DNA of 64,000 nt from Isoetes taiwanensis (Eukaryota; Streptophyta; Lycopodiopsida; Isoetales; Isoetaceae). The notes under the pieces are model-generated. The model was not told the DNA's origin, made no database searches, and saw only the letters and a list, made by a program, of their open reading frames with translations. Numbering within the stretch: position 1 is the stretch's first letter; every line of letters starts with the position of its first letter. Where the stretch lies: positions 1 through 64,000 of the forward strand of contig JAJEKV010000585.1 in NCBI GenBank assembly GCA_021234155.1. Direction: 5' to 3'. Positions 45,826 through 57,436 of this stretch are shown here, one piece after another. A program made the position numbers and the translations under genes.

Positions 45826-46010
45826 CTATTCCCCTCCACCCGTCCTTTTCTATTCTTAGGTCATGACTCCCCATCCTGAATCTAGCCAGGATGTCTCTTC
45901 TGGCTTTTCCCAGTATGTCATCCCGGTACATCTGGTGTCCTACCTGTTGTTCTGGATTGAAAACTGTCATGAGCCAGAGTGTCTTGGGTCTTATGTGTTT
46001 TTGCATGCTA

Positions 46011-49000
46011 AATATTATTACAATAATAGGAGCTTTATGAGGTTATGACCTATTAGAAGAGTAGCAAAAGATGGAAATATCGGCGGAGAGTGTGTTTGCA
46101 GAACATGATGAAAACAATTGTATAAGAGAAATGAGCAAGTACTATGATTCAATCAAACAAGAAACAAAGCAATCAAAGAATGAAAAACGACTAAATAATA
46201 TCAATGCTTTACAAAAGATGGACCTGCAGGTGAAATTCCAGAAGTAGAACAACTGCAAGAGAACTTAAAGACCCATTCCTTGGATTATTGATCTGATGTG
46301 CTCTTATCCATGCTTTCATTTGAAATAACTCCATAATAAGACCAGCTATTGTAATATTGTTGCCGTTAGAGAAGTACATGCGAAGTTCCAGAGTAATCAC
46401 CAAGAAACATAATTAGCAGAACCTTGGATCAATGGATGAAACTACCCTTAGGACATTTTATAATACCATCATTATCTTCCATAGAAACATCACATTCTAG
46501 GAGTTTTTCAGAATCAACAAACTTCATAAATGGGATACTGGTCCTCAATACAGGCTCTAGCTTATACACAACATATGTACATGTAAAATAGCCACATAAA
46601 GCATATTGGAGACATTTGTACATTAGAACTGGTTCTTAATTTTCCAATCATAGTTGTGAGTTCTCGTGACTATAAAGGGTATTTCAGCCACTCAAGGAAC
46701 TAATGAACCAGTGCAGGCCACAAATAATATTTAGAAATCTGGCGGAGATTTACCTTAAACTTGAAGCTGGAATATCCAAAGATTCAGATATAGCTACAAG
46801 AAGACGAAAGGGAAAGAAACGTCTAGAATCTACGCTTGCGTCCAGATCCAGATGAAAAGGACCAGACAAGTTTGGTGCTTTTGAAATTCGTTGCTTCAAA
46901 ATTTTTACTTTTTAAAAATAAAAATTGAAATGCTAAATTTGTTAAGACGACACGTGCATGCAAAACCATTAAGAATATGGGATTGAGAAATGGAAATGTA
47001 GTGCGCACTCTAGTTGTACACGTTAGTACATCCAGCAAAACAATATTGAAAAGCGTACAAAAAAAAACCCATGTTATTATGCTCCTACAGACCATCCAAC
47101 ATTTGTGAGTTGTCCTAGTCAAAGTTCCTTAACATAGAGAGATCACTTACTTTCAAAATCATAAAACTGGTACCGTTTGGAAAAGCCCTTCATAGAAACC
47201 CAGAAATAATATTCATTCTTTTAAGTTTTACTAATGGTCAGATTATGCACCTTGAAAAATAAAAATTAAATTTAACTAGAAGTACCATGACCTCATATGA
47301 AAACCCATGTACCTATGTGTTGAAGCTGAATTGATACAATCTCTATACTTCAAGTTGTTAAAGGGGTTTCACAACCCTTGTGGCAAAAGTGGGTGTCCAC
47401 TAGGAAAATTAGTGTGACCATCTAAAGTAAATGTATATCACTGTCATAAACTGCCTATCTCTATCATCGACTGAACGAACACAAAAGCTATGAAAGGTTC
47501 ATCATGCACTGATACTGATAAACCTATTTGGATTGACAAAGTTCTTGGGAATGGAGAACCCCAAAGAATTACTAAGTTAAAAAAGAAGCAAATTAAGAAT
47601 GTAATTTCAATCGCAATTGTGCAACAGTGACACAAGTATACCTTGCAAGCTAGAGTTGTAAAGCCCGACTGACTTGCAAGAATGCAATGCAATGCCAACC
47701 TACTTTGTGGCCAACCAACAAATTCTTGACTTGGAATTACAGAGAAGATCTGCATCCGATATCATTCGAATGTCAAACCTTCAATATTGGAACCTTACAT
47801 GTAAATGAGGGAGGCTTGCCAACTCTATGAGAACTTGACTTATCAAGATATGCTTTTATAGAATCTATGTGTTAATGGTTATATGAATTGGGGACAACTC
47901 AATCATGCCTTGTATTTGGGAAAATTCCAGAGTCTACAGGAATTATATTAACATGTCATAATCCTTCAAGTATGAATCGAACATAGCAACCTAAAAATAT
48001 TGAAATTTACATGACTACAATGAGTAGAAATAGTTCGCTTATGTAAATGTAAAAGACCCAAACTGTCATGAGCACAACCACAATTTGGAGGTGGTTCTCT
48101 GTGGTGAGCACCCCAACACACACTAAAACATGCAACCGAAGGAGAAACACCCCAAAAAATAAGCAAAATTCATCAGGGAGTTAAGCAACAGACAAACCTT
48201 GCAAGCTAACCCTTGCTTTTTCAATCATAAAAAGGACCGACAATAGAATCGTCACTGTTCACGGCTTATCAAGGAGTTCCTTGCACAAAACAACCAAGTT
48301 TTTGTTAAAGACATTGGTAAAGAATGCTCTAAATATTAATGTGGCAACCTTATTAAGAATTTGATGGAGCAATGGGGTGCATATAGGTGCACAACAATGA
48401 GGATCACAATCGCCTCAAGTAGTATGCAGACATATGCTTCCTTAGTAATTTAATAGGATCCCAGTGCTTTAGAGGTTTGGTAAAGACGTCACGATGAAAT
48501 GTTAGTAATAAGCTCGCTGATAAACCGTGCATTTTTACATGTCAGTGTAGTGAGGGACATAATTCATCTCGCATGTTTAGCACATTTTGGATATACGATG
48601 CTAGTGCTATTACTGCAGGTATTTGCAATATCATGTGTAGTGGTTGGTTAGGTATAATCAACCCGGTACGTCGTGCTTAAATAGGTGCAAATGTTGGACA
48701 ATTTTAAAGAGGGTGACAATCATCTTCAATAACTCCTATTTAACAGCATTGGCAAATCCTGTTTTCTCGCTCTTCTCGTCCCATTTGCCCATTTCAATTC
48801 TGAGGTGGTCTGCCCTAGTTCAAATCATCTTGAGCTTCTTCATGTGCAAATGTGTTAAGAAGGATCGCTGTGGACCCTGGCTCTTTAACCTTGAACAGTA
48901 ATAGGCCCATTGTGCCCTTGCTTTCTTTGGGTCCTATAGGCCTCTTGGTTTCTATGGATGATAAAATCAATCTAATTCAATTTCTAGATATGCTAAATGC

Positions 49001-49150
49001 AGATACTCATACCTCTTCGGTTGGGTTATTAAAACTTTTACCAAACTACTGGCATCCCAAAGGTCGTGGATGAAGGAGATATCTCGATATTTGGTGAGCT
49101 TTGGTTATTATTTATTTGTACACAAAAATGTTCTTGAACAATCCATCTCT
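46011..49150. other. No gene recognised
   Basis: AT-rich, with frames of 60-105 codons on both strands. One possible exon on the minus strand (47751-47643, between GATGCAG and AAG|GTATAC) reads VIPSQEFVGWPQSRLAL, but nothing joins to it. Nothing else is supported. Confidence 0.35.
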
Positions 49151-49191
49151 TACAGAAATCTGCAGAATCCGGTCAAGTTTACCTTGACGTA

Positions 49192-49276
49192 GTGCAATGG
49201 AAAGGGGTCAGGCATTCTTGCCAGCCCTCTGACCTGCAGAATCCGGGCAAGAATGCCTGACCCCTTTCCATTACAC
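49192..49276. repeat. Hairpin with 31-nt arms, one mismatch
   Basis: Arm 49192-49222 (starts GTGCAATGGAAAGGGGTCAG) and its complement 49246-49276 agree at 30 of 31 bases around a 23-base loop. A shortened echo of the loop (CTGCAGAATCCGGTCAAG) lies just upstream. It could be a miRNA-like precursor or the relic of a very young foldback element. Confidence 0.9.
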
Positions 49277-49279
49277 ATA

Positions 49280-50137
49280 ACAACTTATTCAAAGAAGTTA
49301 GTCCCAAAAGAATTCGAGGTAATTATCAATTCAACAATTAAATTGAATTGAATTTAGGGAAAGAGCATTGTCTAATTTATCGTGCCTACTTGATAGATGC
49401 CAACCTAGCCAATCAATTCTTGATCCTTACAAAATTTGACCTGAAAACTTGGCAACTATACTAAATACTACAACATAGTCTCTTACACGAGAGAATCTGT
49501 AGGATATTCGAATACTTTTTCCATAATGGTTACATCATGGCTATATTTAAAGCCAACTTTTGCAAGATAGACCAAGTCATGGCAACGTGGCACATGTATT
49601 TACGGTCCACATTCACGAAAGGTCAATCTGGGCCATAAACGGCCCCGATTAATGCACGCTGTTTGGACGACTCTTATCTCTACCGTTCGTATGTCCGCCA
49701 AAATGTGACAAAGATCCAGACCATACAAATTCAATACGGAGGGCCAGAATTTTGCCACGTCAGGAGGCATCCAAAACGAAGACTAGGCCTTCCTCTCATT
49801 TTCTCATTTTATCCCCTTTTTCTAATCCATCGCCGGATCTATGCCTACTCCGGCATTTCCTTGCTAACAGGAGATCTTTTTTCTGGAACGGAGCGGAATC
49901 TTATCCCTCAGCAATTTGGAGCAATTGAAGCTGAGTTTTTCTGTTTTTGTTTTGGCGCAGTTTAGATCGGGTATTTTATTCTTAACTACTCCATCGTTTT
50001 GTTTTGCTGAAAGAAGACTGCTTAGTTGAAATCGTAAGCGAGAATTATAGTTTATGGCTAGCATATAGATTGCATAATTCAGTTTGATTTCGACCAAAAG
50101 TTTAAGACCTAGATCTTACTAAAAGAAGAGGGACAAA
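49280..50137 (+). promoter_or_regulatory. Upstream region and probable 5' leader of the syntaxin gene
   Basis: The last 330 bases before the ATG are pyrimidine-rich (TTTTCTCATTTTATCCCC) and then AT-rich, like a plant 5' UTR. No convincing TATA box at a proper distance; a leader intron is possible. Confidence 0.35.
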
Positions 50138-51056
50138 ATGAACAATTTGCTTGCCGGATCTTTCCGGCGATACAGCGACTTAAAGAAAGAAAGCTTTAAG
50201 GATATAGAATTAGGAGGCGAAGTAGTATCGGACACAGATAAGCAGCTGACTCGGTTCTTTGAAGAGGTAGAAGATGTAAATGGAGGCATGGAAAAGATAA
50301 AAAACTTGCTTGCAAGGCTTAAGCAGACAAATGCAGAAAGCTTGACAGTCCATAAGGCAGGAACCTTGAATTCTCTGCGTCAGCGCATGGACAAAGACAT
50401 AGAACAAGTCTTGAAGTTTGCGAAGATTATAAAGGGGCAATTGGAAGAGTTGGATAAAAAGAACATTGCAAGTCGTAGTATTCCTGGTTGTACTGAAGGA
50501 ACTCCCACAGATCGGACCAGAACGTCCATGACAGCAACTTTAAGAAAGAAACTGAAGGATCTAATGGGAGAATTTCAAATTTTGAGGGAAAAGATCATGT
50601 CAGATTACAAAGAAACAGTGCAAAGAAGGTATTATACTGTAACAGGAGAACAGCCAGATGATCAGACTGTGGACAGGATTATAGAAACAGGGGAAAGTGA
50701 GAATTTTCTGCAGCAAGCTATTCAGGAGCAAGGAAGGGGGGCAAGTTATTGAGACAATTAGGGAGATTCAGGAGAGGCATGATGCTGTGAAAGATATTGA
50801 GAAGAATTTGATAGAGTTGCATCAGATCTTCTTGGATATGTCAGTTCTGGTGGAAGCCCAAGGGGAGCAGTTAAATAGCATTGAAGCTGCTGTACTGAGA
50901 GCTTCGTCTTTTGTTCAGACTGGAACTGCCCAGCTTGTTGTAGCCAAAAAGCATCAAAGGAGCTCTAGGAAGTGGGCTTGTATTGGCATTATTATTCTGC
51001 TCATCTTGGTTGTGATCATTGTGGTTCCCATTGTGATCAGTTTAAACAAGAAGTAG
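50138..51056 (+). pseudogene. SYP12: Qa-SNARE syntaxin, SYP1/SYP12-like, one +1 frameshift
   Basis: Start MNNLLAGSF matches the fixed MNDLxxxSF start of plant SYP1 syntaxins. Residues 38-150 form the Habc bundle (FFEEVEDVNGGMEKIKNLLA, KKNIASRSIPGCTEG, DRTRTSM). ETVQRRYYTVTGEQPDD follows, then the SNARE motif (EIQERHDAVKDIEKNLIELH, VLVEAQGEQLNSIEAAV with the zero-layer Gln) and a C-terminal anchor (WACIGIIILLILVVIIVVPI) with a two-Lys tail. Uncut length would be about 305 residues, normal for the family. The protein drives fusion of secretory vesicles at the plasma membrane or cell plate. Six G at 50736-50741, where the conserved QGRGQV needs five, shift the frame and give TGA at 50750. Everything else is conserved, so this is a very young pseudogene or a sequencing error. 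No introns, as in many SYP12 genes. AATAAA at 51595 may be the polyadenylation signal. Confidence 0.9.
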
Positions 51057-51622
51057 AGCAGCACCACCACCAACGACACCAACAACTAGTCTTCACATCT
51101 GCATCATACTCCACTTTTCTAGATCTGATTTTCAGGTTCTGCCCTTGGCTTTATCTACCCATGTTATATCATCTCACTGGAATTTTCTCTGCATTTCCTT
51201 TTTCTCATATCAGATGTGTTGTTCATACTTCTTCAATCTGGTTTCCTTTTAAGGAGGCATCTAGGGAAGAAAAAACTTCATGGTTGTGCAATTTCAACCT
51301 TGTCAATTCACTGTGCTATAATCTGATCTAAGTAATATTATTTCTTTTTTTGGGATTTACACACAGGTATGAATATGAAATTTGGGACACGATATTCCCA
51401 GTGTCTTGTTCACATGTTCCTTCACCAAAAAACATCTTGCACTGGAATAACATCGTGGTGGAATGTATATTCTATAGCCATTACTCTCCATCAAACAAAG
51501 GAGACAAATTTATGAGTTTTAGATTAAAAGATCCTGATGATCATCGTATAAAGCTAATGTAGGAATTCTTATTGCACTTCTCTATATTGTACATAATAAA
51601 GAGGGGCAAGACAATAGGACCC
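51057..51622 (+). other. Probable 3' UTR and flank of the syntaxin gene
   Basis: No domain in the 60-119-codon frames here. TTGTACATAATAAAG at 51586-51601 is a plausible polyadenylation site just before the Gypsy LTR. Confidence 0.45.
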
Positions 51623-51850
51623 CTAAAACAGATTCTTGACATTGCAAGCTATCTCACCACTCAACCACGAGCTCTCAACCAAAACACAATCGCCTCGAAG
51701 CTCTTCCCCGAAAGCAAAAATATATCAAGATGCCCTTTGGTCCTTCTTTTTGGACCATACCTCCTTTGGACCAAAGGCCTAAAAGCCTAAAAATGCTTCC
51801 ACGCCTTTGGTACGTTTCATTCCCTTCCTCCTGACATTGCAGCAGTCTCA
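51623..51850 (-). repeat. Gypsy 3' LTR
   Basis: Homologous to 57202-57436; includes CCCTTTGGTCC and GCCTTTGGTACGTTTCATTC. The outer end shared by both copies is CTAAAACAG. Confidence 0.7.
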
Positions 51851-51852
51851 TT

Positions 51853-51992
51853 TGCAAAAAGGGCTTTTAAATGCCTTTAGCCATCCAGCATAATCCTTAG
51901 AAGCCTGTTCTTGGACATTGTCTGCAAAAAGGGCTTTTAAATGCCTTTAGCCATCCAGCATAATCCTTAGAAGCCTGTTCTTGGACATTGTC
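51853..51992. repeat. Perfect tandem duplication, unit 70 bp
   Basis: TGCAAAAAGGGCTTTTAAAT to GGACATTGTC occurs twice with no difference, so the event is recent (or an assembly artefact). Confidence 0.97.
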
Positions 51993-52249
51993 TTGTCCCT
52001 CGGCTTCCCTTACCTTTTGATCTTTATATTCTTGGAGAATATCCGGATAAGCTTGTAAAACACAGCCATATACCCATGAAGCGTCTTTCAAAGGTTTATG
52101 AGCAAACTTTACTTAATATTGTCTTAAACTACTAGTGGATTTATCTGCAACAAATGTTTCTAGTTCTAGAACTTTAGAATCATCAATCAACTCTAGCTCA
52201 CTTAACCTCCCAGGTTAAGGTAAGTCCTTACCTTGATAAGCTCTAGGAA

Positions 52250-53100
52250 TGAAACATTCACTACATCATGCATTTTTTAACCTTGAGGTAATCTCAACTA
52301 TATGCATTCTCATTGACCATTTTAATAACTTGAAATGGTCCATCGAAATGGTGTGCCAACTTAAGATCTTTCTTGCCTGCATCTTTCTTGAAGTGGCCTT
52401 TATGGATCCTCATAAATACCTAATCTCCTTCCTTAAAAATCACTAGTTGCCTCAACTTGGATGGTTTATTGGCAAAAGAAGTCTGAGCATCTCAAATACG
52501 AGCCTGAAGCAAGTCTATGAGATCCTAATGCTCAATAGCTAAAGCATCAACAGCTGGAACATCCTCACACACTCAAAAGAGTGGCTCTTGCACAATCTGA
52601 CCATAGACCGCCTGAAAAGAGGTCATCTTTATGGCAGACTGATAGGTGTTACTCTATACAAATTTAGCAGCAGGCAAATACTCTTTCCAATGACCTTGAT
52701 GGTCATTAACAGATCCCCTTAAAATGAAATAAATAACTTTGTTTACCACCTCGGATTGTCCATCAGTTTCTGGGTGAAAAGTAGCGGAGAATTCTTAATT
52801 TCATTCCCAATTGCATAAACAATACCTTCCAGAATTTACTGGTAAATCATGATCGAATACAATAATCTTAGGCAACCCATGTAGCCTAAATATTTCTTTG
52901 ACAAATAGCGTAGCCGCACTATACGCTGGCAACTTAGCTGAACACGGAATGAAATATGCGTGCTTAGTTAAATAATCAACACCTGTTCAAATGATAATTC
53001 TTGCGAGAACTGCGTGAAGACTAATAATAAAATCCATAGTGACCTGCTCCCACTTCACTTCCAGAATAAGTAAGGATAAAGGAATACCATGCTTTCTTTA
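52250..53100 (-). pseudogene. Gypsy integrase remnant
   Basis: The minus frames give FHPETDGQSEVVNKV with the catalytic Glu context, LRGSVNDHQGHWKEYLPAAK, MTSFQAVYGQ and, further on, KDLKLAHHFDGPFQVIK of the C-terminal domain. The order agrees with Ty3/Gypsy integrases, which insert the cDNA in the nucleus. Stops in most blocks; not functional. Confidence 0.75.
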
Positions 53101-53189
53101 TCCGCTACGCTATATAACGCTTTTAAAGCATATGCCACAACATTCTCTTTGGGACGACATTCCACGGAGAAATGATATTGCTACATAAA

Positions 53190-53657
53190 AGCAACCCATT
53201 GCAATTGCCTTTTCCATAATGTTTTCTGTGAAACAATGTGCTTAATGCTTTGGTGGTCAATCAAAATATGAACCGATGACCATAAAAAATAGTGTCCCCA
53301 GACTTTCAACGCATGAATCACATCCTGAAATGTCTTATCATATATACTATATCTACTTTCCCGTCAGAAAACATCCGACTTTTATAAGCAATAGGATGAC
53401 CATCTTACATCAAAATTGCGCCCAAAGCCATTATACTGTATACTACTTGCACATCAGCATATAACAAGTAAAGTAGACCAAGCTTTGGTAAATGCAAAAT
53501 GGGAGGATTAACCATGGCATCCTTCAAAACTTGGAAAGCGAGCTGATAATTATGATTCCATCTAAAAGGGATATCTTTTCGTAGCAACAACTAGAAATTT
53601 GAAGCTAGGCAAGCAAAATTTGGTACAAACTTCTTATAGTAGATGTATAAGTCCAAA
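53190..53657 (-). pseudogene. Gypsy reverse transcriptase end and RNase H start
   Basis: YYKKFVPNFACLASNF, then LLRKDIPFRWNHNYQLAFQV and LKDAMVNPPILHLPKL, LYADV and GAILM: the RT connection and the beginning of RNase H. It continues the RT piece at 56.9-57.0 kb (CAEDLKVDPSKVKVIMDW), from which it is separated by the LINE. Confidence 0.8.
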
Positions 53658-56600
53658 AAGGAAGGAAGGAAGGAAGGAAGTTTATTTTAACGCCCACTGA
53701 GGCCGAGGCCTATGAGACTAAGACATGCAAGAGAACAGGCAAAAAAAGCCAAAACCCCAACACCAAAACAAACAATGTAATCAGACAAGAGAACCCTACT
53801 ACCGGAAGAAAAACCCCCACTTGGGAGGAAAAACCCTAACAAAGAGGGCTCTCAAATACCATGCCCCCAAGAGCAAGTCCGACTACCAAATCTGCAGGAT
53901 GTAAGCTCCCTACCGCGCTACCACCATAGGTGATGCGACTAACCGATGTAGCTGTGTGTCGAGCATCTAAGATCGCATGTGCACCGCCGGACATGGGCAT
54001 ATCTTCCGGGCACCACCGGAGGGCATGGTGCTCATCCTCTATCACGTGCATCTCACAACACTGACATATCCTCTCCTCCCTGGGGATCCCGTGCCCGCCA
54101 TTCACCCCCAAATAACTGTTTCAATTCCGAGGTAATGGGAACCCGCCCTTATGGCAGCAATAGCTCTCGCTTTCTTCACAGAGATGTGTGCTTTCAAGGC
54201 ACCCGATGGGGTCCATGCTCAAGGCCGGATTAACTGGAAAGCGTGATAGTGCTCGTCTTGGGCTTTGCAACAAAGAGGCATCCCACCGTGGTGGCGGCAT
54301 AGCCCGCGATCAATTGCCCATTCTCAGCGCGATCGGAATGCGCTAGTGCCACCATCCGTTGGTAATCCATAGACCACCTCCTAAACCATCCCTTACAAAG
54401 GTGCTCGTGCCATACCCTCTTCACCGCTAGGGGCCCTGCGTTAACAACACGGCTCGTGGGGGCAAGCGATGCTCATCCATCCCATCCACCTTATGGAAGC
54501 AAGTAAGATGCTCAAGATATAGCGTATCGTCAGAAGGCCGTAACCCCGCTCTCATACAACAAAATCTGATACGTGCATTTGTCCTTCACTCCCAAGCTAT
54601 ATGTCAAGAAAGCTTTACGCACCTTTCCAACCTATCCCACGTGTTTTTGCTAACTCGGGCCCCAAACCTCCACCCCATATAGCAAGATCGGCTCAACTAA
54701 AGCCCTAAATGTGTGCTCTCCTCGCCACAGAGATCTATCCGCAACACGCTGCTTTGTACCGCATATAAAGCCTTCCAGCCCAGACGGCTCTCCTCTCCAC
54801 ACACTCATCCCACAAAGATGTTAGTAGTGAAATCAATTCCCGTGATACTTGAAGCTCAAGACCATCTCCACTTCCCGTCCCCAGTAATATAACACCGGAT
54901 AGGGTGTTGCGAGGATGGATCGCGGAGAAGCTTAGTTTTGTGCAAGTTCACTTTGTCATTCCCGCTGCCCCACGTAACCCATCGAGGGCATCCAAATGTT
55001 GCTGCATACCGCTGGGCCGCGTGGTGGGCTAGCAAAGCTACATCATCCGAGATATAGCAACCGGCTCACAGAGGTCGCCCAGATAATTGCACCCCGGCTC
55101 CCCATGGTGCCGCATCCACGCCTCCAAGCTATCAATGTACAACCCAAAAAGCGTTGGAGACAACGGGCAGCCCCCCGCTTAACTCCCATAGTGCTAGCTA
55201 CCGCCCGATCTTCATAAGGCAAAGGCAACATGAATCCCATCATAAAGCGGGTGCACCCTATTCGCAACTCCCCGTGGAACTCGCAAGTCTTGCAACCTCT
55301 CGCCACAAAGATGTCTCCGGGGATGGTATCATATGCGCCTTAAAATCTATAAAGCAAAGAATACAAGTCCTGCTGTCACAAGATTCCTGGGCTTGCCTCC
55401 ATCAACACTCTCAAAGTGAAGATATGGTCGGCCGGGAGTGAGTCAGGCGTAAAGCCCGGCCGCCAATTGCGCGACGGGCCTCGCCCACTTAGTGAGTTTC
55501 TTTCCACCACCACCGCCAGAGCTTTGCAACAAATGAGCTTACCATAATCATCCCAGAATTCGCCCACCATCCTTATTACCGCCTTTATGCACGTGAACAA
55601 CCTTACTAACCATCTACTCCCGGGGAGCCCCTCGCCAGAGCCCGGTTGATGATCACCATCGTGGGCCCTACCACGGATGGGCCACCCCATTTCAACAAAA
55701 TTTACCGCAGCCCGTGTAAATCCTTTTGCCTTGCCATTCGCCAGATGCCCGAGACTGGCTGACATCCTCCCGCAGAGCCGCAAACACCTCTCCTACCTGA
55801 TCCCGACTCCCCGCATTAGCTCACGGGGGTCATATAACTCCCCCGCAGCGGTGCATCCATTGCTCCACACTTACATTACCAGCCACCGGGCGCTTCGGTA
55901 TAACACCACGCCAAAAGCTTTTGGCTCGCCATGAGCATATCAAACAAGCGCCTCCCGGGTTTTCGCCATGTATCTCCCCTTCTTGGCTTTTTAGGAAGAG
56001 CTTATAGTCTTGCGGGGGCCCGCGGGTCAAGAATCGTGGATCTATGACAAAGCGCACTGGCTCTTTAGAGCCTTGCAATCAGCATCAAACCACGGGTTCT
56101 CGTGAAAATGCGCGGTGTCCCTCCCTTGAGGGGCCCTTCACCGCAAAAGGAAGTTCCCAAAGCAATGCAAGCGCCCTCACCAGCCATGCACACTGCCTTG
56201 CGGGTGTAAAAGCTATCAAACCCCTCAGAACTCCCGCACCAACACACGATTCATATCGCCCCCGCTCGAGAAGCGTGGGATGTATGGTAACCCTCCACGC
56301 CCCTTTGCGGTGTCTCCACTATTGAGTGCTCCCAATTCGCCAAGGACATAAAGCGGTAGTGATCCGACAAAGCCTCCTCATCCCCCGCGGCTTGTGCCAA
56401 TGGAGAAGTGTATAACCATGTCAAGTGCCGCTACCGAGCGAGAAGGTAATCCAACACACTAGCTCCCCCATCCCGCCTATCACTCCCGCAAGTAACACCC
56501 CTCGAAAGTGTGGCCATCGCACGATACCACTACAAATTACCATGTCAAAACCCGCAGAGCTGGACCAAATACCGCCAAATGGTCTAGCCACTATATCCCG

Positions 56601-56862
56601 GGAGTGCCGTGGTATGTCGAATAGGGCCGCCTCAAGCCAAAGCGGATCAAGATTAGCGCCACCTTGAAGGTCACCGATCGCAAATCAAGGCCAGACGAGC
56701 ATTGAAATCTCCTAGCAAAAACACATGTCCCTGCTGTCTATAGCGGTCTATGTCATCATACAGTTCCCTATACGGCATCTGAACATCTGTGTCTGCATCA
56801 TGTACCTGGTAGAACTTAGAGCCTACATGGGGAATGTAGCAGCTAGCAAGAAACACAATGCA
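53658..56862 (-). mobile_element. LINE (RTE-like) inserted in the Gypsy element
   Basis: Minus strand. It starts inside the endonuclease (SCYIPHVGSKFY, VFLLGDFNAR, about 56860-56690). It passes through a decayed RT with a GVKRG then, in another frame, CPLSPTLFGLYID block (about 55190-55120) and ends with the zinc-binding tail RICQCCEMHVIEDEHHALRW (about 54070-54000). The 3' end is GTGGGCGTTAAAATAAA followed by TTCC units (53659-53684). Frameshifts are frequent. GC is clearly higher than in the host Gypsy element. Both ends lie inside one Gypsy RT sentence, so it is younger than the Gypsy element. Confidence 0.8.
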
Positions 56863-56886
56863 GCAACCGAAGTAGATACCGACCAA
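53836..56886 (-). pseudogene. LINE endonuclease and reverse transcriptase remnant
   Basis: Pieces readable in several minus frames: an exonuclease-endonuclease-phosphatase type segment with the GDFNAR active-site motif, the RT GVKxGCPLSP region, and a C-terminal CxxC...EDEHH...C zinc motif. The YADD block was not found intact. No functional protein. The first codons of the longest endonuclease frame still belong to Gypsy sequence, so the true LINE border is near 56862. Confidence 0.7.
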
Positions 56887-57186
56887 TCCATAATTACTTT
56901 TACCTTACTGGGATCCACTTTAAGATCCTCAGCGCAAACAATGCGACCCCAATATTCAATTTTTGATTGGAAAAAGACACTATTTTTAAGACACGATTTT
57001 TTAATGGTCTTTCTTGGACTTAACTAAAATGTAATATGTCATAAAAAAAGCGACTTCAAATATTTGGCCCATTAGCCTCACAAACTGTAAGTTTCTCTTT
57101 CCTGAGCGAATTATGATTTTCCAACTCAAAAAGTTTCTCCTTGCATTGCTCTTCTTCAGAGATAGCATTGGCAGAAGAGTCGACAT
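56887..57186 (-). pseudogene. Gypsy RT piece and leader/gag start
   Basis: CAEDLKVDPSKVKVIMDW (56985-56895) is the RT sentence found in all Gypsy elements. It is fused, after a deletion of several kilobases, to a short gag-like leader frame beginning MSTLLPMLSLKKS at 57186, 4 bases from the primer site. Confidence 0.65.
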
Positions 57187-57189
57187 GTT

Positions 57190-57201
57190 GCTCTGGTACC
57201 A
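57190..57201 (-). other. Primer-binding site, initiator Met tRNA
   Basis: TGGTACCAGAGC, one base different from the usual TGGTATCAGAGC, directly next to the 5' LTR. Confidence 0.85.
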
Positions 57202-57436
57202 CTAAAACAGACTCTTGATGTAGCAAGCTATCTCACAACCCAACCATGATCTCTCAACCAAAACACAGTTGTTCCTAAGCTCTCGCTTGAGCAACTATAT
57301 AGCATGCATACCCTTTGGTCCTCCATTGAACCGAAGGCCCAAAGGCCCAAAGAGGCTTCCAGGCATTTGATACATTTCATTCCCATTCCAGCTTCACATA
57401 GGGATGCCTCGCCATCGCAGGCTCCTTGCCACATCA
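57202..57436 (-). repeat. Gypsy 5' LTR
   Basis: Homologous to 51623-51850; about 235 bases if it starts TGATGTGGCA. Divergence from the other LTR is high, so the insertion is old. Confidence 0.7.

Larger units (their letters stand above)
41656..46010 (-). mobile_element. 5'-truncated LINE (RTE-like), split by a Pack-type element
   Basis: Minus strand. The part right of 45822 encodes ILARFRMGSHDLRIEKDGWR and GID. The part left of 42234 continues KENRICRICDTGRVEDENH and MINECPIYGDIRDRYRN, a Cys2-His-Cys zinc-binding tail of LINE reverse transcriptases. Removing the 3,587-bp insert and one copy of TTGT joins GID to KENRIC in frame, and the result lines up without a gap with the same region of the LINE at 53.8-54.1 kb (GIPREERICQCC). 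The 3' UTR ends GGGACGTTAATTTC then (TATTC)20. Its 5' end is lost near 46010. Confidence 0.85.
51623..57436 (-). mobile_element. Ty3/Gypsy LTR retrotransposon, internally deleted, with nested LINE
   Basis: Two diverged LTRs in the same orientation bound the element (51623-51850 and 57202-57436; shared CTAAAACAGAYTCTTGA, GCAAGCTATCTCAC, TCTCAACCAAAACACA). Next to the 57.2-kb LTR lies TGGTACCAGAGC on the minus strand, a near-perfect initiator Met-tRNA primer site, so that LTR is the 5' one. Little gag remains and most of the protease and RT are deleted. RT, RNase H and integrase remnants appear in the correct order for Ty3/Gypsy. A LINE is inserted within the RT remnant. Confidence 0.8.
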
